A DNA stretch of 27,979 bases. Origin: Chara braunii (Eukaryota > Streptophyta > Charophyceae > Charales > Characeae). The DNA is taken from contig BFEA01000148.1 of the NCBI GenBank assembly GCA_003427395.1, positions 522,865 to 550,843 of the forward strand. The letters run 5' to 3'. The notes below the pieces were generated by a model. It did no database searches, was not told where the DNA came from, and worked only from the letters and a program-made list of their open reading frames with translations. Positions 18,404 to 27,210 of the stretch are shown here, piece after piece. Numbering within the stretch: the stretch's first letter is position 1; every line of letters begins with the position of its first letter. The translations under genes and the position numbers were made by a program.

Positions 18404-19375
18404 CTACCCCACCCCTTCTCGCCTCAAGTGCCAGATGCCCTTTCTCCAGACAGGAGGCCGGGGCAAGGAGGTGGAAGATTCCATGCTAGTACCAGAGGCA
18501 TGGATAGGGTAAAACAACATGTGCTCAGAGGAGAGGCAAGGAGGGGGTGACGAGAGTTGTACCGCTAGTGATCCCCGCAATCTCTTGTTATCAGTCGGTT
18601 CCGTTGATGGCGGCAGTGTTGGTGTTATCGTCATGCATGAGTTTGATGCTGGTTCTATCGGCGTTAGGGATGTTGTTGTTGTTGTTGTTGTTGTAGTCAC
18701 GTGAACTTCTGCTGCCTGCTGATATTCGTCAGCGACCCAGAGAGCAGGGAGGCAGCCTCCATCGTGAAAAGCGCAGGTCTGAGGTTCAACCTCCCCAACC
18801 TCCTCCGCCGCCCAACCCTCCGTCAGAGTTGCCGTAATCGACAGTTTGTCTGTTGCCTTTAGCAACACTGTGGAAGTCGTGGTTATTGTGGCGGTTTGCG
18901 TAATTGATGGTGTCGCTGCAGATGACGGCCCATCCGTCGTTGTCATTGAATTTGATGATATTGATATTGTTGTTGTTGATGCTGTCGTCATCGAAGCTAA
19001 TATTGTCGGAGGAACCACCGCCATCCAGGTTACAGGCAGCTCTCCCCCCAAGCGCTCGGCCATCTCCACCCCCCACACACCCCCTTCATCAAGAAGCAGG
19101 TAACAGTCGTTGAGAAGAGCGTCAGCTTGGTCCCAATCAACAAACGCTTCCAGCTCAGGTGCCGGCCCAGCCTCCAGCGCCCAAATAACCTCCAGCATCT
19201 GTTGCAGCACTATCTTCACCCAGCCTGGCCCCGAGGTCGCACCCCCGGCAACCTCTGACGTAGGCAGAGAAGAGGGAGAGAGAAGAGACACCATTGCCCG
19301 GAGTTGTTGCCTGCCTTCCTCCATCGTGGAAAGCCATGCCGTCGTGGCTTGTTGAGGAGTCACTTCTGATGCCAT
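18404..19375 (-). CDS. Hypothetical Ser/Thr-rich protein, 323 codons
   Basis: An uninterrupted minus-strand frame. The ATG at 19375-19373 was preferred to the upstream GTG at 19390 (MASEVTPQQATTAWLS). Residues 1-110 look folded, acidic and helical (VKIVLQQMLEVIWALEAG, then FVDWDQADALLNDCYLLLD). Residues 115-170 are Ser/Thr-rich. A T9 run near residue 235 comes from a GTT microsatellite at 18669-18697. The C-terminus is basic. No signal peptide or membrane helix is seen. I do not recognise a family. The frame begins 16 bp from the 426-bp palindrome, which may hold its leader, and it sits inside material inserted into LINE-2. A length of 972 bp without a stop among decayed neighbours is notable, but low-complexity content weakens the case. 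It could be a captured gene piece. Confidence 0.35.
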   Translation of the reverse strand: MASEVTPQQATTAWLSTMEEGRQQLRAMVSLLSPSSLPTSEVAGGATSGPGWVKIVLQQMLEVIWALEAGPAPELEAFVDWDQADALLNDCYLLLDEGGVWGVEMAERLGGELPVTWMAVVPPTILASMTTASTTTISISSNSMTTTDGPSSAATPSITQTATITTTSTVLLKATDKLSITATLTEGWAAEEVGEVEPQTCAFHDGGCLPALWVADEYQQAAEVHVTTTTTTTTTSLTPIEPASNSCMTITPTLPPSTEPTDNKRLRGSLAVQLSSPPPCLSSEHMLFYPIHASGTSMESSTSLPRPPVWRKGIWHLRREGVG

Positions 19376-19390
19376 AGAGCATAGGTCCAC

Positions 19391-19816
19391 GTCAGCTTAC
19401 CTTGACTCCGATGTGGATTCTTGTTCTTGTTGCTTTGCTTGGTATCGCGCAAAGACACTCCAGTCTCGCAGAAAACGATGCTCACAAGAGCTTCGCCGTC
19501 ATGGCCACCTGCATGCGCCGATCCTGCGTCAATGGATTGACCTCGGCAGCCCGAGGACCATGGAACGGATGCCCGCCGAGCCTCGTCGGGATGCACGGAG
19601 CGCTCCCGCCCGACGAGGCCCGGCGGGCATCCGTTCCATGGTCCTCGGGCTGCCGAGGTCAATCCATTGACGCAGGAGTGTCAGGACGACGCATGCAGGT
19701 GGCCATGACGGCGAAGCTCTTGTGAGCATCGTTTTCTGCGAGACTGGAGTGTCTTTGTGCGATACCAAGCAAAGCAACAAGAACAAGAAACCACATCGGA
19801 GTCAAGGTAAGCTGAC
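19391..19816. repeat. 426-bp near-perfect palindrome (foldback)
   Basis: The arms, 19391 to about 19600 and about 19603 to 19816, are inverted copies: gtcagcttaccttgactccg at the left end, its complement at the right end. The centre is GC-rich, with GCCTCGTCGGG (19580-19590) facing CCCGACGAGGC (19609-19619) and the palindrome GGAGCGCTCC between. The arms differ by an indel of about 8 bp and a few substitutions, so they have diverged. Each arm ends outward in AAGGTAAGC, which resembles a splice donor. A foldback element or an inverted duplication are both possible. No flanking target duplication was found. Confidence 0.85.
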
Positions 19817-19881
19817 TCCTAATCCAAGAATTATGCGCCATTCTGCACACCCTCCCTGGTGCGGCACCACATACCTCAGAG
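19817..19881. other. Junction region
   Basis: Short stretch between the palindrome and the resumed LINE-2 ORF1. The border of the inserted block lies here or slightly downstream. Confidence 0.3.
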
Positions 19882-20291
19882 GTGGGAAAACAACACTTGC
19901 ACATTGACCGCTATGATCCTCCACATTGCACAAATGCACAAACACAGGCACAACAGGCTGCTGAAAACGGACATGGGTGTGTCTTGGGGGTAATAATTAT
20001 CTCGCTCATATGGGAGTCGACAGGGGGCGAATGGCTCCTAGGCCTCAGACCACCCGTGGACAACAAGACCGACTCAGCCCAAACGGGTCTCGCTTGGAAG
20101 GATGGAGGGGTAACCCCTCGAATGCCGTCATACTCAAGCGGCTGAAATACTGGGTCAAAGAGACCAACACAGAAGATGTCATAGGGGTGGTGCTGGCTGA
20201 TACACTCTCGTTTCCCAAGGGCATTCTGCCGGTCCTTTTGTTGCTCGATCCGAAAACCAAGGCCCGCAGAAGTGTCTCGGGCTTCAAATAG
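19882..20291 (+). pseudogene. LINE-2 ORF1, C-terminal end
   Basis: Two overlapping frames carry protein-like sequence. The first (19882-20145) includes AAENGHGCVLGVIIISLIW. The second (to TAG 20289-20291) includes NAVILKRLKYWVKETNTEDV and VVLADTLSFPKGILPVLLLL. A frame change occurs at about 20100. A similar hydrophobic end is seen in LINE-1 ORF1 before 8396, so this is taken as the end of ORF1 rather than an independent gene. After TAG the frame continues with protein-like sequence to about 20460. Confidence 0.4.
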
Positions 20292-20652
20292 TTTAACCAT
20301 CAGCAACCCATGGACCTAACCACCGCTCGATTCAGGACCAGTTGTGCATGGACCTTATCCAGGGTCCTCATTTTCATGCAGATTTTCCACGAGGACAATG
20401 TGCTGGCGGAACACAATCAATGGGATGATCCACCCTTCGTGCTTCCTCTCAAAATCAAGACTTGACCAGCGACAAGACCTAAGGGAGACCTAAAATGAAA
20501 ACCTCAAATAGAATGCACACCATAGGAGGCCGGACCATGGGTCCGCAAGTAGGACTACCCCTGACCCACCCTGCCCCACCCTGCCCCCCAAACCTCCCGA
20601 TGCCAGACCCTGCACGCCAATCCCAACCGCCCCGATCCCAGCAACCCCCATC

Positions 20653-20695
<43 letters not shown>

Positions 20696-20756
20696 AGTCT
20701 TTCCACGGGTCAGAAGGCCGCCCCAATGGGCGTCGAAGCTCACCAGGGCAGACATA
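20292..20756. other. LINE-2 ORF1-ORF2 spacer
   Basis: Mostly non-coding. The Pro-rich frame here comes from the C tract at 20654-20695. Confidence 0.5.
20654..20695. repeat. C42 homopolymer
   Basis: 42 consecutive C in the LINE-2 spacer. The complementary G42 can form G-quadruplexes and the C strand an i-motif. Confidence 0.95.
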
Positions 20757-21370
20757 GATATACACTCCCTTAATGTCAATGGGTTGATCCAAGCATCAAC
20801 GGACAAGAAGCAATATGGAACATGATCAAGTGCCGGATAACAAGAGGATGGTCAGACGTGGTATGTGTAAAAGAGACGCATTTGCAAAACACTCCAGCAC
20901 ACACAGCCAAAGCGAAATTTATCTAGCCCTTTGCAACCTTTGCAGCGTTGGTCAAAGATAGGGCGTCGGCAGGGGTGGCAATCTGGCTCCCATCTTCCTC
21001 AAAGCTCAAACCGCTAGGTGCGGACCATGATAAAGCGGTGGTGGTTGTACCTCAAAGTGGCATTTGAAGACGAGCTGTTCTATTTGGTCAGCGTCTATGC
21101 ACCTAATGACCCCACAAGTAGGGTGCATCTGTGGCTCTCCCTGCACCAACACCTGCCAGACGATGCCCCAATAATCCTAGCAGGGGACTTCAACACCACT
21201 CTCGACCCAACAGCCGGCCGCAGGACCACATCGTAGAGACAAAATTGGCAAACCCCTTCGATCCCGGTCTTAGGTCCAGACATCCTCATGCTTAAACAGT
21301 CGATGGCAGACCAGGAACTGGAGGTGTCATACAAACTGCTGCACTTTACCCAACGAGCGTACACATAGTA
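20757..21370 (+). pseudogene. LINE-2 ORF2, APE-type endonuclease, first part
   Basis: Motifs in order: LNVNGL (Asn motif, about 20770), VVCVKETHL (Glu motif, intact, about 20860-20885), VSVYAPND (about 21090) and LAGDFNTTLDP (Asp and Asn, about 21177-21210). They lie in three frames. Frameshifts fall near 20810 and 21020, and stops at about 20922 and 21234. Unlike LINE-1, the catalytic Glu and GDFN are kept. The Tyr/Thr-rich stretch LLHFTQRAYT is the usual sequence before the SDH motif, but the domain is interrupted here by the insertion starting at 21412. Confidence 0.7.
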
Positions 21371-21411
21371 TCAAAGGACCTCGTGGGGCTTATCACAACA
21401 ACAGAAATAAC

Positions 21412-22064
21412 TTTTTTTTTTTTCTTCTTTTTTCTTTGAACAAGTGCTTTAGTCTATTCGTGGGGAGCAGCACGTGCTGGGAACCGGGCCCAGCATCCTA
21501 TATCGAATTATACAGGTCATTGAGAACATTTGAGGTCGTTTGAGGTCATTTGAGATACCGGGGCCATTACCCGACTTCGGCTGAGAACAATCTGTGAACA
21601 CGATGAGATTCAGAAACATGGGGAGGATCCTGAGTATCTAATGCCTTTTAGGGAATTACTCATGCAGTAACCTGCCACAGAGGTCCTACGAATGGTCACT
21701 ACCCTCAGGTCCCCTAACAAACCCTTCTAAGACTTCCCAACACCGTCTTACTCCCTGCTGAGCTCTTTCAGGCCTCACGCCCCCACCCTGCTGGGTTACA
21801 AGGCAACACAACTCGCCCCAGCTCCGACCAGCGTCATCCCAACAGCAACCCTTGGTCGTCCCTTGGGGTGCCCACCCCAAAGCATCCCCAGATCTCTCTA
21901 CCAGGCCTCACGCTCCTGCATCAGCAGGTTACAGGGCAACACCCCAGCACCGGCCAACGCCGTTCTGGCATCGAACGGCCACGGATCACTGAGTATAACA
22001 ACATCGAAACCGCCTACGATGGATTGTTAAGAAACCCTAAAGTCCTAAGACATTCATAAGAACA
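21412..22064 (-). mobile_element. Short poly(A)-tailed element A with duplicated 133-bp units
   Basis: T12 (21412-21423) begins a minus-strand insertion within the LINE-2 endonuclease. Its far part has two tandem units marked by caggcctcac at 21769 and 21902 (133 bp apart). Element B shares this design. The end lies near 21980. No flanking duplication could be confirmed. Confidence 0.45.
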
Positions 22065-22074
22065 ACCGACTTTT

Positions 22075-22447
22075 TTTTTTTTTTTTTATCAGACTCTACC
22101 AAGTCAATAAAATATGTGTGTCAAAAAGCCTCCCCATCACAAATCAGATAGGCGAAACCTATTCAATCCACCTACAACCACCACCAACATGGCTAATTTC
22201 AGCACGAACCGAAGCTCTTCCAGGCCTCATGCTCCCATCGGGTTAGGTTACAGAGTTGCACCACCTTGCTCCAGCACAGGCCAGCATTGCTCCAGTTACG
22301 ACCCCCGATGACCACTAGGGCTGCCCCCGCAAACAGCCCCCCAGAGCTCTCTACCAGGCCTCACGCCCCCACTAAGCTGGGTCACGGAGTTGCACCACCT
22401 GGCTCCGGCTCCGGCGAGCGTTGCTCCAGCATCGGTCTTCGAGGGCC
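22075..22447 (-). mobile_element. Short poly(A)-tailed element B with a 10-bp target duplication
   Basis: T17 starts at 22071. ACCGACTTTT flanks the insert at 22065-22074 and 22448-22457. Two tandem units marked by caggcctca at 22221 and 22355 (134 bp apart) match those of element A, so the two are related SINE-like elements. No coding content was recognised. The 22266-23078 frame over its end is considered incidental. Confidence 0.6.
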
Positions 22448-22457
22448 ACCGACTTTT

Positions 22458-23301
22458 CAACCACCCTTCGCAAGATCACAAATGGCTTGCCAAGTAACAC
22501 CTATTCTAAAACCTCCTCGAGAGGCAACTAAATGGAAAGCTATAGTAAACTGGATGATAAATTTCTTCAAGAGATATCGCCCCTCCCTCCCCCTCCCCCT
22601 CCCCCCTCAGCCCTACACTGCCTCCCCCGAGGAGAGTCACCTACTCTCCCTCGACCCCAATATAGGACCAATCCTCTCCCCCCTTTTCCCCAGGAGCACG
22701 AAGTTCCCGCCTAAAGCATGCCCCCCTGCCCCTTGTCCATTTCCGCCTCCGCAGGGACTGATGTTGACCCACACACAGTCCTTGCCCCAGAATAAGGCAA
22801 CCCCCTACTCCGCCCCTACCCTCTTTGAGACATTCACCCCCCACTTTGTGATGCCCCTGCAGGATAGAGCTCCCCCCACCCCCTTCCCACCGTTCAGCCC
22901 TCCGGGAACAATCCGATCCAGCCGACTACAGTTATTGATGACACACTTACCAAAATATCATTCGCTTTGGATTTTGTTGATGACGATGGACAGCACCCTG
23001 AAGACGATGATAATGAGAATGATGGTGACAACCAACTCACCTGCTGATGCAGAGCAACATCTAATGAAAACAAGCTGATGATGATGATGATGAGAATGAA
23101 AATGCAATGATGATGCTGATCATACCAAAGAGCAGCACCAACAACCCCTATGATTACAAACTGATGATGATGATGATGATGATGATGATAGCAATGATGA
23201 TGGTGATGTCGATAATGATGATGATGATGATGTTAATGATATTGATGACGCACTAATGATGATGATCATAATAATGATGATGTTGATTGTGATGTCAGTA
23301 G

Positions 23302-23353
<52 letters not shown>

Positions 23354-23401
23354 GATGAAGATGATGACGCACAACGCCCTATGATGACTACTAACAACTA
23401 C
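22458..23401. other. C-rich and GAT-repeat DNA without a supported gene
   Basis: The first part is C-rich, with open frames in several phases. From about 22970 to 23360 GAT/ATG words dominate, ending in a perfect run of about 17 units (23302-23352). One frame gives an acidic stretch (DFVDDDGQHPEDDDNENDGD) ended by TGA near 23046. Nothing identifies a family. The block separates two halves of the LINE-2 endonuclease and so arrived by insertion or expansion. Confidence 0.5.
23302..23352. repeat. (GAT)n microsatellite
   Basis: About 17 perfect GAT units, with shorter interrupted runs from 23162. Confidence 0.95.
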
Positions 23402-24068
23402 TAGTCTATGCAAATCCTTTGACCATAGAATGATCACACTTGGGCTCTCCTTCCATAATCACATCCAAAGGGGCCCGGGGTTTTTCAAGTTTAACGCATC
23501 CTTGCTTCCACTGTCAAGATTCAAAGACCTGATTAATACCTTTTGATCGTGCTGACAAACTCAGAAACCTGAATTAGGAGACAGGTTGGACTGGTTTAAT
23601 AATGACATTGCACAGTTGAGGGAGAAAACAAAGAAATTTTCCATCCAACATGCAAGAGATCGTAAAACCCTTATTGAAAAATTGATGCGGGATTTTTAAG
23701 AATGGAATGAACAATTCATTGACGGCCCGCTGCACCGCCCTTCCTTCCACGAGCTACAACAGGTTCGTGATCACCTTCAAACCTACATTGAACAACAGTC
23801 GCAGGCATAAAGGACACAAACTAAAATTAAACGTGCTCACACCGAAAGGACAATTTCTAAAATCCTTTTCAGCAAGGCGAGGGCTAGAGCAAGGGCCAAC
23901 ACTGTCCCCAGACTCAGACACCCGCTGGATGACTCAACCCCGGTTGCAGCCAATGCCTACACTATTCTAGATTACACCTCCCAATACTACCAAAACCTGT
24001 TCACATCCCAAACACCCAGCAAACACCCCGACTAAGTGTGACACGCAAGGGAGAAGCTGCTGAAAATT
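23402..24068 (+). pseudogene. LINE-2 ORF2, end of endonuclease and linker
   Basis: FDHRMITLGLSFHNH carries the Asp-His of the SDH motif. GPGFFKFNASLL is the typical sequence just after the endonuclease in plant LINEs (G-x-x-F-K-F-N). The same frame continues with a helical, charged linker (WFNNDIAQLREKTKKFSIQH) and DYTSQYYQNLFTSQTP, the usual run-up to the RT. Several stops break it (about 23546, 23555, 23698, 23809, 24034). This block shows that 21412-23401 is an insertion into one gene. Confidence 0.6.
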
Positions 24069-25166
24069 GTGCACTCACGCCTCCTAACCTGTACGCGAAG
24101 GCTAGAGTTGGATAGACCTCTTACTCACCAAGAGATCTGGGAGGCTCTGCAGGATATGGAAGACGAAAAAAACCCAGTGATTGACTCATTCCCCAATGAG
24201 TTTTTGACGCAATTTTGGGACCTACTTAAGGAAGACCTCATCGAATACATCTTGCCAGTCCAAAGGGAAGGCTCATTTGAGGGTATGATTGGCCAAAGGG
24301 TCACCACGCTCCTCTATAAGAAAAGTGTCAGGGAGGATATTAGGAACTATAGGCCCATCACACTCCTTTTTGTGCCCTACAAAATGGTGGCGAAGGCACT
24401 GACTAAACGAATGCTGCCACAAATGAACGTCCTCATCCATCCGAACTAGACAGGGTTCATGCCTAACCGCAATATTCAAGATAATATCTTGTTGGTCAAT
24501 GAAACCATTAGGTACGCCCGTCAACGTAAGGTCTCGACGACCATTATGTTCATTGACTTTGAGAAAGCATACAATCATGTTGATTGGGATTTCTTAGGCA
24601 TGTGTCTAGATAAGATGAATTTTGGCCCAGTGTTCTGTCACTGGGTGCAACTCTTGCATAGGTCGGCCACAACTAATATCATGCTTAACGGCCACCTCTC
24701 GCCCCCGATTCGCCGTCAAAGATTGGTGCGTCAGGGCGACCCTATATCGCCTCTGCTCTTTGTCATTGTCATGGAGGCCCTGACGTCGTTGATCAGAGCT
24801 CACCCCAACATCAGTAAGGTGCTCATCCCGGACATCCCCAACCACCTCATTCCAGTGACATCGCTGTTTGTTGACGACCTCATAGTCCTCATCCGAGCAG
24901 GTGCTGATAGCATAAGCGCCCTCACTCATGTCATGCACCTTTTCTCACTGGCAGTAGATATGAAGGTTAATTGGGGATCGAAAATGGAGGGTTGGTGGCT
25001 CCACCCTCAAGGCGAACTCCCGCCGCAACAGCCGACTGTAGCTTGGGCACACAAGGAAGAGGCTATCAGGTTCCTTGGGATGAGACTGATAGCAGTTGGG
25101 CCCCCGCTTGATCATGGGGACACACTCGTGAATATGGCGATTGACAAACTGGCTAAGTGGGCATGA
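24069..25166 (+). pseudogene. LINE-2 ORF2, reverse transcriptase with FVDD box
   Basis: One frame, broken only by TAG 24447-24449 before TGA 25164-25166. RT motifs are RNYRPITLL, IDFEKAYNHVDW (motif A), LVRQGDPISPLLF (motif B) and SLFVDDLIVL (motif C, both catalytic Asp at 24873-24878). Then comes IRFLGMRL, the usual start of the thumb region. The TAG stands where the related motif has Gln before TGF. The active-site residues survive, so the domain died by stops and insertions rather than by loss of catalysis. Confidence 0.8.
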
Positions 25167-25349
25167 CTACATACCTCACTAGTCGGAAGGGCCTTGGCAA
25201 TCAATAACACAATTTTAACAGCCATCTGGTATAAACTGGCAGTCTGGCCTTTGAAGTCGCAACAGTACGCAAGGCTTAGGAAAGCACTCTTAACACACCT
25301 GTGGAAAAACAGTGCCAAAGTATAGGGATGCGTGCAGCGTGTGAGCTAG
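25167..25349 (+). pseudogene. LINE-2 ORF2, C-terminal remnant
   Basis: The RT frame continues after the TGA: LVGRALAINNTILTAIWYKL and LLTHLWKNSAKV, typical of the region behind the LINE RT. Stops are TAG 25323-25325 and 25347-25349. Beyond that a weak GGLGI motif (about 25380) can be followed, then the sequence decays. No zf-RVT finger was found. Confidence 0.55.
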
Positions 25350-25971
25350 GATGTCCTCACGCAACCGAGAAGTAAAGGGGGGCTAGGGATACTGGCTCCC
25401 CCTCGCAACAGAGTTGCATCAACAACCCTCAACAAGCAGCCAAAATGAACCTCCACCTGGACCCCATGTGGCCTTATCTACTGAAGTAGTGGAGGAGGTG
25501 TGACCCGCACCAAAATCGGGCCCCCAATAAATGACAAGACGTATGGAGGCAGCCGCTGTTCGGCAACACCTACATTCTAGATGACAAAGGTAACCCGTTT
25601 GTTCTCACTGGCTTATTTGGGCAAAAAAAAGAATTTACACAATTGGAGACCTTTGGGAACCGTCGACAGAGGACTGAGTCACGGCGGAGGTGCTGCACCA
25701 CAGACTTAAACATGTAGAAAAGGCGAGAGAGAAGGTGCTTGAGCTAAAGGAGACCCTTCCCCTAGCCTTGAGACTTACCCTCAAAGCTGGTCCGACAGTG
25801 CAGCACGATGACTGATAATCAAATATGTGGATCTCCCTATCCCACTTACCATATACAAGGTTTGCCAAAATGATGAAGCACGATGCAAGCTTGAAGCATA
25901 TGAGTCCCAATTGCCAAGTGCCAGATTCTCCAAACTCACCCGGAATGAAAACCTGGACGGTCATGAAAATT
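25350..25971 (+). other. Decayed LINE-2 3' region
   Basis: No intact frame. Fragments of charged protein-like sequence in changing frames suggest the former end of ORF2. No poly(A) tail is visible before the gypsy sequence begins at the G15 run. Confidence 0.35.
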
Positions 25972-25987
25972 GGGGGGGGGGGGGGGC

Positions 25988-26387
25988 TGATGCACGTGAG
26001 AGTGGTGGGGGACAAGCATTGAGCATTCTTCAGGCTCGTCAGGAGCGACTCACGAGACATGTCAACGTCCTGCGTCATCTTCTCGCTCTGCTTTCTGACC
26101 CTGATCGCACCCTACCCATTATCCCTATCCGCCTCCGAACATCTACGAGGGTGTACCGCGCTTTATGGGACTCTGGCTTGCAGGGAGATTTCATTCACCC
26201 TCGAGTGGTTGAGGAAGTTTGCCTAGCTACCTCTGGGTCTTGCTCTCCTATCTCCGTTACCCTCGGAGATAACAAGACACAATGCTTCTTCGATTAGATG
26301 GTTCCCGACCTCCACTCCTCCCTCACCCTCCAGCCACCAGATCGTACCTAGGCGCCTCGGCGCTACCATTCCTCCTCATACTTCGAC
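25988..26387 (+). pseudogene. Gypsy aspartic protease domain
   Basis: The protease cuts the Gag-Pol precursor. ALWDSGLQGDFIHPRVVEEV holds the active-site D-S-G (26169-26177), followed by ISVTLGDNK. A second conserved element, YDFILGTPWF (the ILG motif), follows at about 26400 in the same frame. TAG codons at 26295-26297 and 26349-26351 break the frame between them. The upstream helical stretch (ILQARQERLTRHVNVLRHLL) is the end of the gag-like part. Confidence 0.65.
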
Positions 26388-27209
26388 GTGCTGGAGACGG
26401 GGTACGACTTTATTCTTGGCACTCCCTGGTTTTGCGGGTTCCGTGGCACAGAGGCCGAATGGGCGACCGAGACACTCGTTCTCAAAACAAAGAGTGGTCA
26501 GATCCATCGCGTCCCCTTCATTGGAACCACGGGCGATACCCCTCCCGACCTACCTCCCCAGGACCCTCGTCCGCCAGGGTCCCACCCCGACATCGCCTTC
26601 ACTTCCCCTCGTCAGTTTGCTCACTTCATAGGACAGGAGGACGTCACGTTCTACTCAGTGAACGTCATGGATCTTTTTCACTATGATCCACTCTGTCCCG
26701 AGGTTGAGCTCATCTCTCTAGAGCCCGATCCCCCTGACCCTTCCTCCATCTTCGCGGCTTCCATCTCTACGTCCACCTGTCAACCTGCTGATACCCCCTC
26801 CACGTCCCAGACCCCTGCGCCATCGATTGTCGCGTCCACACATACGTCTCGTGCTGACGCAGACATTGAGGAGCTCACACGGTTCACGACAGACTTAGAG
26901 CTCGCCGTTCGTGACCTGATTCGAGAGTACCGCGACATCTTCCCTCCGTATTTTTCATACAGCAGGATCCCTCCGATGCGCGGTGTTGAGCATTCTATCC
27001 AGCTCGTGCCTGACTATCGTGTTCACCATCAGGCACCGTACCGACTCTCGATTCCAGAGGTGACGGAACTCAAGCGTCAGCTTGAGGAGCTCCTTCGACT
27101 GGGTTTCATAAAACCCAGTAACTCCCCTTGCGGTGCACCTGTCCTCTTTGCTCGCAAAGCGGACGGAACTCTCCGCCTCTGCATCGACTACGGCGGTCTT
27201 AACCGTTAA
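26388..27209 (+). CDS. Gypsy pol: protease end, spacer and start of reverse transcriptase
   Basis: A 273-codon open segment, part of a longer broken pol frame; GTG at 26388 is not a real start. Residues 5-14 are the protease ILG block. A Pro/Ser/Thr-rich spacer of about 120 residues follows. From about residue 170, REYRDIFP and the LGFIKPSNSPCGAPVLFARK and ADGTLRLCIDYGGLNR blocks form the fingers of the RT. Two usually conserved residues differ: Cys for Trp in SPWGAP, and Gly for Arg in IDYRGLN. The frame ends at TAA 27207-27209 through an apparent one-base loss, after which the RT goes on in another frame. Confidence 0.7.
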   Translation: MLETGYDFILGTPWFCGFRGTEAEWATETLVLKTKSGQIHRVPFIGTTGDTPPDLPPQDPRPPGSHPDIAFTSPRQFAHFIGQEDVTFYSVNVMDLFHYDPLCPEVELISLEPDPPDPSSIFAASISTSTCQPADTPSTSQTPAPSIVASTHTSRADADIEELTRFTTDLELAVRDLIREYRDIFPPYFSYSRIPPMRGVEHSIQLVPDYRVHHQAPYRLSIPEVTELKRQLEELLRLGFIKPSNSPCGAPVLFARKADGTLRLCIDYGGLNR

Positions 27210-27210
27210 C

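Larger units (their letters stand above)
5096..25960 (+). mobile_element. LINE-2: old non-LTR retrotransposon split by later insertions
   Basis: Separate blocks on one strand follow the order expected of a plant LINE: a DUF4283-like ORF1 start (5096-5905), CCHC knuckle (13141-13188), long ORF1 middle (13200-16971), ORF1 end (19882-20291), endonuclease (20757-21370 and 23402-23520), linker and reverse transcriptase (24069-25166), and C-terminal remnant (to about 25349). Each gap is filled by material with its own poly(A) tail or repeat structure: LINE-1 (about 5906-13123), minus-strand material (16977 to about 19816), and two short elements plus GAT-repeat DNA (21412-23400). Without the inserts the element would be roughly 8.5 kb. 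Both ends are uncertain. Confidence 0.6.

Noticed and set aside
19391-19816. Palindrome as a sequencing artefact
   Set aside because: The arms differ by an indel and several substitutions, unlike a chimeric fold-back read.
20495-20773. Pro-rich ORF over the C tract, and Gly-rich frames opposite
   Set aside because: Open only because a C42 run has no stops in any frame; no other coding feature.
21361-22010. Target duplication around element A
   Set aside because: Only short shared words (ataac, atcac) that do not sit at the tail.
22266-23078. A 270-codon plus-strand ORF
   Set aside because: It starts inside short element B, crosses its target duplication and C-rich and GAT-rich DNA, and shows no family pattern.
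23120-23437. Poly-Ile minus-strand ORF
   Set aside because: Reading of the GAT microsatellite.
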